A model generated the notes under the pieces. It was not told the origin of the DNA. It ran no database searches and was given only the letters and a program-made list of their open reading frames with translations. This document shows, piece after piece, positions 24,264-34,767 of a stretch of DNA of 64,000 nt. Position 1 is the stretch's first letter. Every line of letters begins with the position of its first letter. Location of the stretch: the NCBI RefSeq assembly GCF_013607875.1, contig NZ_VDES01000001.1, positions 1,160,073 to 1,224,072 of the forward strand, written 5' to 3'. Source of the stretch: Blastomonas ursincola. Lineage in GTDB: Bacteria; Pseudomonadota; Alphaproteobacteria; Sphingomonadales; Sphingomonadaceae. The translations under genes and the position numbers were made by a program.

Positions 24264-25568
24264 ATGCTCAAAATCGCAACGCTGGTCGCCGCCCTTTCCC
24301 TTTCCGTCAGCCCGGCGCTCGCCGCGCCCGAGGCCGACGCCGCGCGGTTGCGCGCCGATGTCGAGAAGCTGGTGAGCTTCGGCACGCGCCACACATTATC
24401 CTCGCCCGACCATCCCACGCGCGGCATCGGTGCGGCAAGACGCTGGGCGGCGACGGAATTCGCGAAGATCGGCAAGGCGTGCGGCGGCTGCATCACGGTC
24501 GAGCAGATCGACCGGCGCTTCACCGGCCCGCGCGCGCCCAATGGCGTCAATGTCGTCAACGTGCTGGGCGTGCAGGCCGGCACGGGCAATCCCGATGACG
24601 TGATCATCATCTCCGCGCATATCGACAGCCGCGTGTCGGACGTTGCCGATTTCACCAGCGACGCACCCGGCGCGAACGACGACGGATCGGGCGTCGCGCT
24701 GGTGCTCGAGGCCGCACGCACCTTGAGCAAGGAAAGGTTCGCGCCGACGATCATCTATGCGGTGCTCTCGGGCGAGGAGCAGGGGCTGTGGGGCGGACGG
24801 CTGATCGCCGAAACGGCACGCGCGCGCGGCTGGCAGGTGCGCGCGCTGCTCAACAATGACATTGTCGGCAACACCGAGGGCCAGGACGGCCGCCGCGTGA
24901 CCGACCGGGTACGCGTGTTCAGCGAGGGCATCCGCGCTTCGGAATCGCTGGCCGAGGCGATGGCGCGGCGCGGCAGCGGTGCGGAGGACGACGGTCCCTC
25001 GCGCGCCGTCATGCGTGCCGCGCAGCGCGTCGGCAAGGCGCGCAGCGACCTGGGACTCGAGGTGTTCGGCGTGCGCCGCCCCGACCGCTTCTCGCGCGGC
25101 GGCGACCATCTGCCCGCGCTCGAGCTGGGCTATCCCGCGATCCGCTTCACCGTGGGGGTCGAGAATTACGACCACCAGCATCAGGACCTTCGCGAGGAAA
25201 ACGGCCGCAAGTTCGGCGACACCATCGACGAGATGGATTTCCCCTATCTCGCCCGCGTCACCGCGCTCAACATCGCGGTCATCCGCGAACTCGCCAGTGC
25301 CCCGCCTGCGCCCGCCAGCGCGGTGCTGGGCGGGGCGCTGAGCAGCGACACCCAGGTCAGCTGGCCCGAGGTCCCGGGCGCGGCGCGCTACAAGGTCTAT
25401 TGGCGCAGGGCCGATGCGCGCGACTGGGAACAGTCGCAGGAGACCACCGATACCAAGCTGACGCTGCCCGGCGTGATCGTTGACGATCATTTTGCCGGCG
25501 TGGCGGCGATTGCCGAAAATGGCGCCGAAAGCGCGGTTACCTTCGCGGGGCTACCCCCCCGCCAATAA
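24264..25568 (+). CDS. Exported M28-family zinc aminopeptidase
   Basis: 434 residues. Signal peptide ends at ALAAP near residue 20. The M28 zinc-ligand order is present: SAHIDSR, GANDDGSG, SGEEQGLWG, NNDIVGN, and the YDHQHQ histidine. The last 100 residues resemble a fibronectin III-like domain (VSWPEVPGAARYKVYWRRAD), a common extension in secreted M28 enzymes. It removes N-terminal residues from peptides in the periplasm. Start ATG 24264 is chosen because the signal peptide begins there. Confidence 0.9.
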   Translation: MLKIATLVAALSLSVSPALAAPEADAARLRADVEKLVSFGTRHTLSSPDHPTRGIGAARRWAATEFAKIGKACGGCITVEQIDRRFTGPRAPNGVNVVNVLGVQAGTGNPDDVIIISAHIDSRVSDVADFTSDAPGANDDGSGVALVLEAARTLSKERFAPTIIYAVLSGEEQGLWGGRLIAETARARGWQVRALLNNDIVGNTEGQDGRRVTDRVRVFSEGIRASESLAEAMARRGSGAEDDGPSRAVMRAAQRVGKARSDLGLEVFGVRRPDRFSRGGDHLPALELGYPAIRFTVGVENYDHQHQDLREENGRKFGDTIDEMDFPYLARVTALNIAVIRELASAPPAPASAVLGGALSSDTQVSWPEVPGAARYKVYWRRADARDWEQSQETTDTKLTLPGVIVDDHFAGVAAIAENGAESAVTFAGLPPRQ

Positions 25569-25611
25569 GAATGTTATGTCCAAGACACAGCTTTCTGGTT
25601 AGGGACGAGCC

Positions 25612-26304
25612 ATGAACGACTGTTCTTCCTGCATCGTGCGGAACCGCGCGATCTGTTCAAGCCTGACACCGGATGAGTTGCTGATTCTGGGCAAGATGGG
25701 GCGTCGCCAGAAGGTCAAGGCGGGGCACACCCTGCTCTGGGAGGGCGACGACGCGCCTGTCGTCGCCAATGTGCTCGAGGGCGTGCTCAAGCTGGTCGTG
25801 GCCGCGTCGGACGGGCGCGAACAGATTGTCGGGATCGTGTTCCCGTCCGATTTCATCGGCCGTCCGTTCGGCAAGGAAAGCCCGTACAGCGTCACCGCGA
25901 TGACCGATGCCGAGGTGTGCATCTTCAACCGCAACGCCTTCGACGATTTCGCCAGCGAGCATCCCGACCTGCAGCAGAAGCTGCTGCGCCGCACCCTCGA
26001 CGAACTCGACCGCGCGCGCCACTGGATGATGCTGCTGGGTCGCAAGTCGGCGACCGAGAAGGTCGCCTCGTTCCTGCTCGAAATGTCCGATCGCCTGTCC
26101 GGCCAGGGCTGCAACGCCGACGGATCCTTGAACGGCTTCGAGCTGCCATTCGGGCGTCAGCAGATTGCCGACATTCTGGGCCTCACCATCGAGACCACCA
26201 GCCGCCAGCTCACCCGGATGAAGAGCGACGGGCTGCTTTCCCTGCCATCGCGACGCGAGATCGTGATCCGAAACCGCGCCGCGATGGAAGAGATGGCGGG
26301 CTGA
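25612..26304 (+). CDS. fnrL: Fnr-type oxygen-sensing transcription regulator (FnrL-like)
   Basis: 230 residues, Crp/Fnr family. N-terminal C4, C7 and C15 with the internal C103 form the four-cysteine set needed for an oxygen-labile [4Fe-4S] cluster, spaced as in FnrL (CX2CX7C). The cNMP-like fold (TLLWEGDDAPVVANVLEG) and dimer helix precede an HTH with recognition helix ETTSRQLTRMKS, whose E, S and R match those contacting TTGAT-N4-ATCAA. Such boxes occur at 27073 and 40248 in this window, strongly suggesting that cco, ompW and hemN are its targets. No box is seen in front of its own gene. Naming by similarity to FnrL. Confidence 0.9.
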   Translation: MNDCSSCIVRNRAICSSLTPDELLILGKMGRRQKVKAGHTLLWEGDDAPVVANVLEGVLKLVVAASDGREQIVGIVFPSDFIGRPFGKESPYSVTAMTDAEVCIFNRNAFDDFASEHPDLQQKLLRRTLDELDRARHWMMLLGRKSATEKVASFLLEMSDRLSGQGCNADGSLNGFELPFGRQQIADILGLTIETTSRQLTRMKSDGLLSLPSRREIVIRNRAAMEEMAG

Positions 26305-26322
26305 TCCACCCGCCCCCCCGCT

Positions 26323-26994
26323 TCAGAAGCGGAAGCCGATTCCGGCGCTGATCACCCAGGGATCGAGCTCGTGCCGGGTGCGCAGCACCTCGACGCCATT
26401 GGCGCGCCAGCTGGCCAGCGGCCGCAGGAAATAGCGCTTCACGTCCGCCGAGACGAACAGCCCCTTGTCGTTGACCGGGATATCAATACCCGCCTGAAGC
26501 GCCGCACCGACGGTATCGTTGATCTTCTGGCTGGTGGCACCGAGCGCCCGTGTCGTCGCGCCCGGCTTTTCGTTGATGAAGATGAAATAGCTGGGGCCCG
26601 CGCCGATATAGGGACGGATGCCGCCCGGCTTGCCGAAATGATATTTCAGCGTGACCGTGGCGGGAACGATCTTGGCGTTCGAGACCAGCCCGGCCCCGGC
26701 GAGCGCGCCGCGCCCGTCGACATCATGCTCGGTCACGCCGGCAATGGTTTCGACCGACAGCGAATCGGCGAGGAAATATTCGATCGCGACCGTCGGCACG
26801 AAATTGTCGTTCGCCTTGGTCTGGGTGCCTGCAGGCAGGCCGATGCGGTCGACCTTGACGTCCTTGATCTTGCCATCGGGCGCGACCAGCGTGCCCAGCA
26901 CCTTGAAATGCACTTCGCCCGCCTGTGCCATCGCCTGGCCGGGAAGGGCCAGCGCAGCTGCCGTGAGAGCCAGCGGGATAATCTTGGTTTTCAT
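26323..26994 (-). CDS. OmpW-family outer-membrane protein
   Basis: 223 residues. Signal peptide ends at AMAQA near residue 25. The rest is an eight-strand barrel pattern of the OmpW family: VAIEYFLADSLSVETIAGVT, VTLKYHFGKPGGIRPYIGAGPSYF, and the final VISAGIGFRF ending in Phe. Start at ATG 26994 follows AAGGAGGAG. It is divergent from ccoN, and an FNR box lies 85 bp from its start codon; ompW is known to be FNR-regulated in enterobacteria. The gene converges with fnrL. Confidence 0.9.
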   Translation of the reverse strand: MKTKIIPLALTAAALALPGQAMAQAGEVHFKVLGTLVAPDGKIKDVKVDRIGLPAGTQTKANDNFVPTVAIEYFLADSLSVETIAGVTEHDVDGRGALAGAGLVSNAKIVPATVTLKYHFGKPGGIRPYIGAGPSYFIFINEKPGATTRALGATSQKINDTVGAALQAGIDIPVNDKGLFVSADVKRYFLRPLASWRANGVEVLRTRHELDPWVISAGIGFRF

Positions 26995-27072
26995 GATGAT
27001 CACTCCTCCTTGAGTGATCGCATCCCTGCCCCGCGCCTCGGTTCGTCGCATTGATGCGGCGCAAAAATTTCT

Positions 27073-27086
27073 TTGACCCGGATCAA
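27073..27086. promoter_or_regulatory. FNR box between ompW and ccoN
   Basis: TTGAC-CCGG-ATCAA differs from the consensus TTGAT-N4-ATCAA by one base. It is centred about 90 bp before the ccoN start and 85 bp before the divergent ompW start, so one site could serve both. Confidence 0.85.
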
Positions 27087-27169
27087 TGTCTTGCCCCGCC
27101 ACTCGGGGCAAACCCCAGCGGAGGAAGCGCGGATTCTGCTGTGAAGCCGCGTGCACGGGGACAAGCGTT

Positions 27170-28828
27170 ATGGATGGTTTGGTTTTGAAGGCCGGGGGCT
27201 GGCTGGGCCTCGCCCTGCTGGCACTGGCAATGGCGGTAATGGCCGTCGATACGCCCTTTGCGGTGCACATGACGATCATGATGATCGCCGCGCTGCTCGC
27301 CTTGTGGTTCACCATGAGCCGCGCTGATTATGGCGCGATCGCGCGCGGGATCCTGAAATCCCCCGCCGACCAGGGGCAATATGATGACGACCCCATCCGC
27401 TGGGGTGTCATCGCGACCCTGTTCTGGGGCACGGCGGGGCTTGCCGCCGGCCTGTTCATCGCGCTGCAGCTCGCCTATCCCGCGCTCAACTTCAATCTGG
27501 AGTTCACGACCTTCGGGCGCTTGCGGCCACTGCACACCTCGGCGGTGATCTTCGCGTTCGGTGGAAATGCGTTGATCGCGACCAGCTTTTATGTCGTGCA
27601 GCGCACCTGCCGCGCGCGCCTGGCCTTCCCTGCCCTCGCCCGCTTCGTCTTCTGGGGATATCAGCTGTTCATCGTGCTCGCCGCCACGGGCTACCTCATG
27701 GGCGTGACCGAGGCGAAGGAATATGCCGAGCCCGAATGGTATGTCGATCTGTGGCTGACCATCGTCTGGCTCGCCTATCTGGCGGTGTTCGTTGGCACGA
27801 TCGTCCGTCGGCGCGAACCGCATATCTATGTCGCCAACTGGTTCTATCTGAGCTTCATCATCACCATCGCCATGCTGCACGTGGTGAACAACCTGTCGCT
27901 GCCTGCCAGCATCTTCGGATCGAAGAGCTATGCCGCCTTTGCAGGCGTGCAGGATGCGCTGACCCAGTGGTGGTACGGCCATAACGCCGTTGGCTTCTTC
28001 CTGACCGCCGGCTTCCTGGCGATGATGTATTACTTCGTGCCCAAGCAGGCCGAGCGTCCGGTCTACAGCTATCGGCTGTCGATCATCCACTTCTGGTCGC
28101 TGATCTTCCTCTATATCTGGGCGGGTCCGCACCACCTCCATTACACCGCGCTGCCCGACTGGGCGCAGACCCTGGGCATGGTCTTCTCGATCATGCTGTG
28201 GATGCCGAGCTGGGGCGGCATGATCAACGGCCTGATGACGCTCAACGGCGCATGGGACAAAATCCGCACCGATCCCATCATCCGCATGATGGTCATGGCG
28301 CTCGCCTTCTACGGCATGAGCACCTTCGAAGGCCCGATGATGTCGATCAAGTCGGTCAACAGCCTGTCGCACTATACCGACTGGACCATCGGCCACGTCC
28401 ATAGCGGCGCGCTGGGCTGGAACGGCATGATCACCTTTGCCTGCATGTACTATCTGGTTCCGCGGCTCTGGGGTCGCCAGCGGCTCTATTCGCTGCGGAT
28501 GGTCAACTGGCACTTCTGGCTCGCGAGCGCCGGCATCGTCTTCTACGCCGCGTCGATGTGGGTCGCGGGCATCATGCAGGGCCTGATGTGGCGCGAATAC
28601 GGTGCCGACGGATATCTGGTCTACAGCTTCGTCGAAACCGTCGCCGCGATGCACCCGATGTACCTGATGCGCGCCTTTGGCGGCCTGCTCTACCTCAGCG
28701 GCTTCATCATCATGATCGTCAACGTCTGGGCGACGCTGGCCGGCAAGGTCCGCGACGAGAAGCCGATGACCGAAACGCCGCACAATCCCGCCGCCGACCG
28801 TCCGCTGGTCGCCGTGCCCGCCGAATAA
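27170..28828 (+). CDS. ccoN: cbb3-type cytochrome c oxidase subunit I
   Basis: 552-residue multi-pass catalytic subunit containing low-spin heme b and the heme b3-CuB site. About 12-14 hydrophobic segments; heme/CuB ligands lie in [41 protein letters not shown] and [14 protein letters not shown]. It is the first gene of the ccoNOQPGHIS set and is probably driven by FnrL from the box at 27073. ATG 27170 is set to start at MDGLVLK; the longer upstream frame is unlikely. Confidence 0.97.
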   Translation: MDGLVLKAGGWLGLALLALAMAVMAVDTPFAVHMTIMMIAALLALWFTMSRADYGAIARGILKSPADQGQYDDDPIRWGVIATLFWGTAGLAAGLFIALQLAYPALNFNLEFTTFGRLRPLHTSAVIFAFGGNALIATSFYVVQRTCRARLAFPALARFVFWGYQLFIVLAATGYLMGVTEAKEYAEPEWYVDLWLTIVWLAYLAVFVGTIVRRREPHIYVANWFYLSFIITIAMLHVVNNLSLPASIFGSKSYAAFAGVQDALTQWWYGHNAVGFFLTAGFLAMMYYFVPKQAERPVYSYRLSIIHFWSLIFLYIWAGPHHLHYTALPDWAQTLGMVFSIMLWMPSWGGMINGLMTLNGAWDKIRTDPIIRMMVMALAFYGMSTFEGPMMSIKSVNSLSHYTDWTIGHVHSGALGWNGMITFACMYYLVPRLWGRQRLYSLRMVNWHFWLASAGIVFYAASMWVAGIMQGLMWREYGADGYLVYSFVETVAAMHPMYLMRAFGGLLYLSGFIIMIVNVWATLAGKVRDEKPMTETPHNPAADRPLVAVPAE

Positions 28829-28840
28829 GGAGCCAAGATC

Positions 28841-29641
28841 ATGGCCGAACCCATTGCCGAACCGCGCTTCAGCCACAAGAAGCTGGAACGCAACATCACC
28901 CTGCTGGGTCTGGGCGCGCTCGCCGCCGTCGTCGTCGGCGGCATCGTCGAGATCGCCCCGCTTTTCTGGATCGACAACACGATCGAGAAGGTCGAGGGGA
29001 TGCGCCCCTATACCCCGCTCGAGCTGTCCGGGCGCAACATCTACATGCGCGAAGGCTGCTATACCTGCCACAGCCAGATGATCCGTCCGTTCCGCGACGA
29101 GGTCGAGCGCTATGGCCATTACAGCCTGGCGGCCGAGAGCATGTACGACCACCCATTCCAATGGGGGTCCAAGCGCACCGGGCCCGACCTGGCGCGCGTC
29201 GGCAAGCGCTATTCGGACGAGTGGCACCGCGCGCATCTCGCCGATCCGCGCAGCGTGGTGCCTGAATCGATCATGCCGCCTTATGCGTTTCTCGCCGAGC
29301 GCGATCTCGATGCGGGCGACATGAGCGACGACCTGACCGCATTGTCGCGGGTCGGCGTGCCGTACAGCAAGGCCGCGATCGCCGCCGCCAATGCCGACTT
29401 GAAGGCGCAGGCCGACCCCAATGCCGAGGGCGCTGCCGAATTGCAGGCGCGCTATCCCAAGGCGCAGGTGCGCGATTTCGACGGCGATCCTTCGCGGATC
29501 ACCGAGATGGATGCGCTGATCGCCTATCTGCAGATGCTGGGTACTTTGGTCGATGTCGAAAAGGCCGCGCCGCAGGATCAGGGCGATGCGCCCGTGGCCG
29601 CCAAGGTCGCCGCTGCCGCTCCGAAGGGAGCCAATCCATGA
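28841..29641 (+). CDS. ccoO: cbb3 oxidase subunit II, monoheme cytochrome c
   Basis: 266 residues. N-terminal transmembrane anchor ([22 protein letters not shown]), then one c-heme site CYTCHS in [16 protein letters not shown] and a distal Met near IMPPYAF. Transfers electrons from CcoP to CcoN. Its stop overlaps the ccoQ start (ATGA). Confidence 0.97.
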   Translation: MAEPIAEPRFSHKKLERNITLLGLGALAAVVVGGIVEIAPLFWIDNTIEKVEGMRPYTPLELSGRNIYMREGCYTCHSQMIRPFRDEVERYGHYSLAAESMYDHPFQWGSKRTGPDLARVGKRYSDEWHRAHLADPRSVVPESIMPPYAFLAERDLDAGDMSDDLTALSRVGVPYSKAAIAAANADLKAQADPNAEGAAELQARYPKAQVRDFDGDPSRITEMDALIAYLQMLGTLVDVEKAAPQDQGDAPVAAKVAAAAPKGANP

Positions 29642-29796
29642 CCTATGACGATCTGCGCCACTTCGCTGACAGCTGGGGCCTGCTCGCCATGACCGTGCTG
29701 TTCATCGGCCTGATCGCCTGGCCCTTCCGCAAGGGCGCGCGCCAGCACCATCACGACGCCGCCAACATGATCTTCAGGGAAGACGACAATGTCTGA
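29638..29796 (+). CDS. ccoQ: cbb3 oxidase small subunit
   Basis: 52 residues: N-terminal [13 protein letters not shown], one transmembrane helix ([14 protein letters not shown]) and a polar tail with HHH and FREDD. Stabilises the complex. Starts in the ATGA overlap with ccoO and overlaps ccoP by 8 bp. Confidence 0.93.
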   Translation: MTYDDLRHFADSWGLLAMTVLFIGLIAWPFRKGARQHHHDAANMIFREDDNV

Positions 29797-30718
29797 CAAG
29801 AGCCGCATCGACGAACCCACCGGCACCGCCACCGTCGGCCATGAATGGGACGGGATCGAGGAGCTGAACACCCCGCTGCCGCGCTGGTGGCTGTGGACCT
29901 TCTACGCGACCATCGCCTGGGCGGCGGTCTATGTCGTGCTGTTCCCGGCCTGGCCGATGGTCAACAGCGCGACGCGCGGCATGCTCGAATGGTCGAGCCG
30001 GGGAGACCTCAAGGCTGAGCTGGCCGCACAGGACGCCAAGCGCGCACCGATCGCGAAGGCCATTGCCGCTACCTCCATCACCGATCTGGCCGCGAAGCCC
30101 GAACTGCTCGAAGCCGCGATCCAGGGCGGCAGCGCCGCCTTCAAGGTGCATTGCGTGCAATGTCATGGCGCGGGCGGTGCGGGCGTTGTCGGTGCCTATC
30201 CCAGCCTGACCGATGACGACTGGCTCTGGGGCGGCGACCTTGCCGCGATCGAGACCACGCTGACGCACGGCATCCGCAACCCCGATCATGACGAAACGCG
30301 GCTCAACATGATGCCCGCCTTCGGCAAGGACGGCATTCTCGATGCCGCCGCGATCAACGATCTAGTCAGCCATGTCCGCGTCATCAGCCGCCAGGAAAAG
30401 CCCAGCGCCTCCTCGGCGCGCGGTGCGGCCTTGTTCGAGGCCAATTGCGTCGCCTGTCATGGTCCCGCGGGCCAGGGCATTCGCGAACTGGGCGGCCCCA
30501 AGCTGACCGATGCGGTCTGGCTCTATGGCGGCAGCCGCGAGGCGATCGCCAGGACCATCTACGCGCCGCGCAACGGCGTGATGCCGCGCTGGAACGACAA
30601 GCTCGACGCGGTGACCATCAAGATGCTCAGCGCTTATGTCCATTCTTTGGGCGGCGGAGAGGACGCTCCCGCTCCTGTCCTCACCGCTCAGCCCAAAGGG
30701 GAGGCCGATAATGGCTAA
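29789..30718 (+). CDS. ccoP: cbb3 oxidase subunit III, diheme cytochrome c
   Basis: 309 residues with N-terminal EWDGIEELNTPLPRWW and a transmembrane anchor, then two c-heme sites: CVQCHG and CVACHG, each with its distal Met (NMMPAFG, GVMPRW). Accepts electrons from soluble cytochromes or bc1. Overlaps both ccoQ and ccoG. Confidence 0.97.
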   Translation: MSDKSRIDEPTGTATVGHEWDGIEELNTPLPRWWLWTFYATIAWAAVYVVLFPAWPMVNSATRGMLEWSSRGDLKAELAAQDAKRAPIAKAIAATSITDLAAKPELLEAAIQGGSAAFKVHCVQCHGAGGAGVVGAYPSLTDDDWLWGGDLAAIETTLTHGIRNPDHDETRLNMMPAFGKDGILDAAAINDLVSHVRVISRQEKPSASSARGAALFEANCVACHGPAGQGIRELGGPKLTDAVWLYGGSREAIARTIYAPRNGVMPRWNDKLDAVTIKMLSAYVHSLGGGEDAPAPVLTAQPKGEADNG

Positions 30719-32162
30719 CCCCGACGCCCTTGCGACCGTCGAAGGCCCGCTCTACGCCGCGCGCAAGGGCGTCTACCCCAAGAAGGTGGACGGCCATTTC
30801 CGACGCCTGAAATGGCTGATCATGGCCGTCACCCTGGCGATCTATTACGGGACGCCGTGGATCCGCTGGGATCGCGGGCCCTATGCGCCCGATCAGGCGG
30901 TGCTCGTCGACCTGGCCAATCGCCGCTTCTACATGTTCCAGATCGAGATCTGGCCGCACGAATTCTATTATGTCGCGGGCCTGCTGATCATGGCGGGCAT
31001 CGGGCTGTTCCTGGTGACCAGCGCGGTCGGCCGGGCCTGGTGCGGCTATGCCTGCCCGCAGACCGTCTGGACCGATCTTTTCCAGCATGTCGACCGGCTG
31101 ATCGATGGCGACCGCAATGCGCAGATCCGCCTCGCCAACGGCCCGTGGACCGCGGAGAAGATCGGAAAGCGCGCGCTCAAATACGGGCTCTATCTCGCCA
31201 TCGCCTTCTGGACCGGCGGCGCGTGGATCATGTATTTCGCCGATGCGCCCACGCTCACGCGTGAATTCTGGACCGGCGAGGCGGCTTATGTCGCCTATGC
31301 GACCGTCGGCGTGCTCACCGCGACGACCTTCGTGCTCGGCGGTTTCATGCGCGAACAGGTGTGCATCTACATGTGCCCTTGGCCGCGCATCCAGACCGCG
31401 ATGATGGACGAAAAGTCGCTGCTGGTGACCTACAAGGACTGGCGCGGCGAACCGCGCGGCAGCCTGAAGACCGCGCTCGCGCATCCGGGCAGCGTCGGCG
31501 ATTGCGTCGACTGCAACCAGTGCGTCGCGGTCTGCCCGACCGGCATCGACATCCGCACCGGGCCGCAGATCGGCTGCATCACCTGCGCGCTGTGCATCGA
31601 CGCGTGCGACAAGGTGATGGCGCAGGTCGGTCGCCCGCGCGGGCTGATCGACTATTGCGCGCTCGACGATGTCGCGGTGGAGCGCGCGGGCGGCACCGCA
31701 CAGCCGGTGCTCAAGACGCTGCTGCGCCCGCGGCTGATGGTCTATCTCGCCATCTGGTGCGCGATCGGCCTCGCGATGTTGTTCACGCTAGGTCAGCGCA
31801 CCCGGCTCGACCTGGCCGTGCAGCACGAGCGCAGCCCGCTCTATGTCCAGCTGTCCGACGGCATGATCCGCAACAACTACACGCTCAAGCTGCGCAACAT
31901 GGAAGCCCGCCCGCGTAAGGTGGCGATCAGCGTCAGCGGCCTGCCCGGCGCGCAGCTGTGGACCGAGACCGGATCGCGCGAAAAGGCAAGCCAGCGGGTC
32001 GAGATGACCATCTCGCCCGACAGCGTCACCCGCGTCCGCCTGTTCGTCGCCGCGCCCGCCAAGGGGCCGGCGCGCCAGGACTTCACCATCGCGACGCAAG
32101 GCCGGGATGGCGACCCGCGCGGCGATAGCGACACCATCCAGTTCGACCGTCCGGAGGCCTAG
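30711..32162 (+). CDS. ccoG: cbb3 oxidase accessory protein, polyferredoxin membrane protein
   Basis: 483 residues with about five transmembrane segments and two [4Fe-4S] motifs in CVDCNQCVAVCPTG and CITCALCIDACDK, a membrane WCGYACPQTVW, and a C-terminal Ig-like domain. CcoG/RdxA is a copper(II) reductase supplying Cu(I) for CuB insertion. ATG 30711 lies in an 8-bp overlap with ccoP; the upstream in-frame start is within ccoP. Confidence 0.95.
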   Translation: MANPDALATVEGPLYAARKGVYPKKVDGHFRRLKWLIMAVTLAIYYGTPWIRWDRGPYAPDQAVLVDLANRRFYMFQIEIWPHEFYYVAGLLIMAGIGLFLVTSAVGRAWCGYACPQTVWTDLFQHVDRLIDGDRNAQIRLANGPWTAEKIGKRALKYGLYLAIAFWTGGAWIMYFADAPTLTREFWTGEAAYVAYATVGVLTATTFVLGGFMREQVCIYMCPWPRIQTAMMDEKSLLVTYKDWRGEPRGSLKTALAHPGSVGDCVDCNQCVAVCPTGIDIRTGPQIGCITCALCIDACDKVMAQVGRPRGLIDYCALDDVAVERAGGTAQPVLKTLLRPRLMVYLAIWCAIGLAMLFTLGQRTRLDLAVQHERSPLYVQLSDGMIRNNYTLKLRNMEARPRKVAISVSGLPGAQLWTETGSREKASQRVEMTISPDSVTRVRLFVAAPAKGPARQDFTIATQGRDGDPRGDSDTIQFDRPEA

Positions 32163-32164
32163 CA

Positions 32165-32635
32165 ATGACCACGCGTACCGCCCCTCGCCCGTTTACCGGC
32201 TGGCACATGACCGCGATTCTCGTCGGGTTCTTCGTGATCGTGATGGCGGTCAATTTCGCCATGGCCCGGTTCGCGCTGTCGAGCTTCGGTGGCACGGTGG
32301 TCGACAACAGCTATGTCGCCAGCCAGCACTATAACGAGCTGCTCGCAAAGGCAGAGGCGCAGGACCGGCTCGGCTGGCAGCCCTCGGTCTGGCTCGACCG
32401 CACCCGGCATGTCCGCGTGACATTGGCGCATGAGGACGCGAAGCTTCCGATCGAAAGCGCCAAGGCGATGATCCACCACCCGCTCGGCCGCCTCCCCTCG
32501 CAGGCGCTGGTCATGGTCGGCGACGGCCAGGGCGGGATGATCTCGACCAGGATGTTGCCCCAGGGTCGCTGGCGGATCGAGCTCGCGGTGCACCATGGCG
32601 GCGACGAGGCACGCTATCGGAGGGACCTCAAGTGA
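32165..32635 (+). CDS. ccoH: cbb3 assembly protein FixH/CcoH
   Basis: 156 residues. N-terminal FTGWHMTAILVGFFVIVMAVNF is a conserved transmembrane segment of the FixH family, followed by NSYVASQHYNELLAKA. Needed for assembly and stability of cbb3 oxidase. The start is 2 bp after the ccoG stop. Confidence 0.92.
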   Translation: MTTRTAPRPFTGWHMTAILVGFFVIVMAVNFAMARFALSSFGGTVVDNSYVASQHYNELLAKAEAQDRLGWQPSVWLDRTRHVRVTLAHEDAKLPIESAKAMIHHPLGRLPSQALVMVGDGQGGMISTRMLPQGRWRIELAVHHGGDEARYRRDLK

Positions 32636-34767
32636 ACGTGATGACCCGTCTCGCGCCTGACACGGCGCTGATCGAGCGCGATTTTGCCGTGCCCGATATC
32701 CGCTGCGCCGGCTGCATCTCCAAGCTCGAGCAGGGGCTGGTGCGCGATGCCCGGATCCGGAGCGCGCGCGTCAACTTCACCGAGAAGCGCGTGCACCTGG
32801 CGCATACCGCCGATGCCGAAATGCCCGACCTGCTCGGCGCGTTCACCTCATTGGGGTTCGAGGCGCACCCGATCGGCGAGGGGCCGAAGGACGTCGATGG
32901 CGAAGCGGCGACGAGCAAGGAGCTGGTGCGCGCGGTCGCGGTCAGTGGCTTTGCGATGATGAACATCATGCTGCTGTCGGTCTCGGTCTGGTCGGGCGCG
33001 ACCGGGGTGACGCGCGACCTGTTCCACTGGCTTTCGGCGCTGATCGCGCTGCCGACCATCGCCTATGCCGGTCGGCCCTTCTTCCGCTCGGCCTGGCGCG
33101 CGCTGAAACATGGCCACACCAATATGGACGTGCCGATCAGCATCGGCGTGACGCTCGCCACCGCGCTCAGCCTGTACGAGACCGCAACCCACGGCGCGCA
33201 TGCCTATTTCGACAGCGCGGTGATGCTGCTGTTCTTCCTGCTGTGCGGCCGCTGGCTCGACAGCGTGATGCGCGATCGCGCGCGCGGCGGCGTCACCGCG
33301 TTGCTGCGCAACATGGGCACCGGCGCGATGGTCGTCGGGCCAGATGGCAGCACCCACTGGACCGATGCGACTGCGCTGCAGCCCGGCATGGTGATGCTGG
33401 TGGCCGCCGGCGAGCGCCTCGCCGCCGACGGCGTGATCGTCCAGGGCAGCACCCGGATCGACCTGTCGCTGCTCACCGGCGAGAGCGCGCCGCAGGAGGC
33501 GGCGCTCGATGATGTGGTGCATGCAGGCACGCTCAACATCGATGCGCCGGTGCGCGTGCGCGTCACCGCCGCCGGAACCGATACCGCGATCGCCGATATT
33601 GCCCGGCTGATGGGTGAAGCCTCGCAGGGCAAGTCGCGCTATGTCCGCATCGCCGACCGCGCCGCGCGGCTCTATGCCCCGGCGGTGCACGGGCTGGCGC
33701 TCACCGCCTTTGCCGGATGGATGGTCGCGGGTGCAGGTTGGCACGAGGCGCTGCTGATCGCGGTGGCGGTGTTGATCATCACCTGCCCCTGCGCGCTCGG
33801 CCTCGCCGTGCCCGCAGCGCAGATCGTCGCGGCGGGCGCGCTGATGAAGCGCGGCGTGCTGATCAAGGACGGGTCGGCGCTCGAGCGCATGGCCGAGATC
33901 GACCGCGCGCTGATCGACAAGACCGGAACGCTCACGCTCGGCCGGCCGGTCGCGAGCAATCTGGCCGAGATCGCGGCGGAGCATCGCCCGGTACTGCTGG
34001 CGCTGGCGCAGATGAGCCGCCATCCGCTCAGCGCTGCGCTTACCCGCGACCTGACCGCGCAGGGCGTACACGCCGCGCAGATCGACGAAGTCCAGGAAAC
34101 GCCCGGTTTCGGCGTCGCCGCGCTGTGGCAGGGCCAGCCGGTCACACTGGGCAGGCCGCAAGGTCCGGAAGCGGGCAGCGAACTGGCGAGCGAGCTGAGC
34201 ATCGATGGGCATCCCGTCGCGCTGGTGCGCTTTGCCGATGCGCTGCGCCCCGATACCGTGGAAGCCATCACGGCGCTGAGGGCCGAAGGGGTCGATGCGA
34301 TGATCCTATCGGGCGATCGCACCGAAGCCGTCGCTCCGGTCGCGCGCACGCTGGGTCTTACCGCGATGACTGGGCTCAGCCCGCAGGACAAGCTCGCCGC
34401 CATCGCGCGGAGCAGCGGCGCGGGCCACAAGGTGCTGATGATCGGCGACGGGTTGAACGATGGCCCCGCGCTCGCCGCCGGCCACGCCTCGATGGCCCCC
34501 GGATCGGCCAGTGATGTCGGCAAGAACGCTTCGGACTGTATCTTCATGGGCGATCGGCTGATGCCCGTGGTCGACACCATCCGCATGGCCCGCCGCACCC
34601 AGGCCATCGTTCGCCAGAATTTCGCGCTGGCGATCGGATACAATGTCATCGCGGTGCCGCTGGCCTTTGCCGGACTGGTCACGCCGCTGGTCGCCGCGAT
34701 CGCCATGTCGGGATCGTCGCTGATCGTGGTGGGCAACGCGCTGCGTCTCAAGGGATCCCTGAAATGA
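32632..34767 (+). CDS. ccoI: Copper-exporting P1B-type ATPase for cbb3 assembly
   Basis: 711 residues. N-terminal heavy-metal domain with CAGC in IRCAGCISK, eight transmembrane segments, CPC in TCPCALGLAV, the phosphorylation site DKTGTLT and hinge GDGLNDGPAL. FixI/CcoI pumps copper into the periplasm for the oxidase. GTG 32632 is favoured (GGAGGG 7 nt upstream, overlap with ccoH); an alternative ATG is at 32641. Confidence 0.95.
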   Translation: MNVMTRLAPDTALIERDFAVPDIRCAGCISKLEQGLVRDARIRSARVNFTEKRVHLAHTADAEMPDLLGAFTSLGFEAHPIGEGPKDVDGEAATSKELVRAVAVSGFAMMNIMLLSVSVWSGATGVTRDLFHWLSALIALPTIAYAGRPFFRSAWRALKHGHTNMDVPISIGVTLATALSLYETATHGAHAYFDSAVMLLFFLLCGRWLDSVMRDRARGGVTALLRNMGTGAMVVGPDGSTHWTDATALQPGMVMLVAAGERLAADGVIVQGSTRIDLSLLTGESAPQEAALDDVVHAGTLNIDAPVRVRVTAAGTDTAIADIARLMGEASQGKSRYVRIADRAARLYAPAVHGLALTAFAGWMVAGAGWHEALLIAVAVLIITCPCALGLAVPAAQIVAAGALMKRGVLIKDGSALERMAEIDRALIDKTGTLTLGRPVASNLAEIAAEHRPVLLALAQMSRHPLSAALTRDLTAQGVHAAQIDEVQETPGFGVAALWQGQPVTLGRPQGPEAGSELASELSIDGHPVALVRFADALRPDTVEAITALRAEGVDAMILSGDRTEAVAPVARTLGLTAMTGLSPQDKLAAIARSSGAGHKVLMIGDGLNDGPALAAGHASMAPGSASDVGKNASDCIFMGDRLMPVVDTIRMARRTQAIVRQNFALAIGYNVIAVPLAFAGLVTPLVAAIAMSGSSLIVVGNALRLKGSLK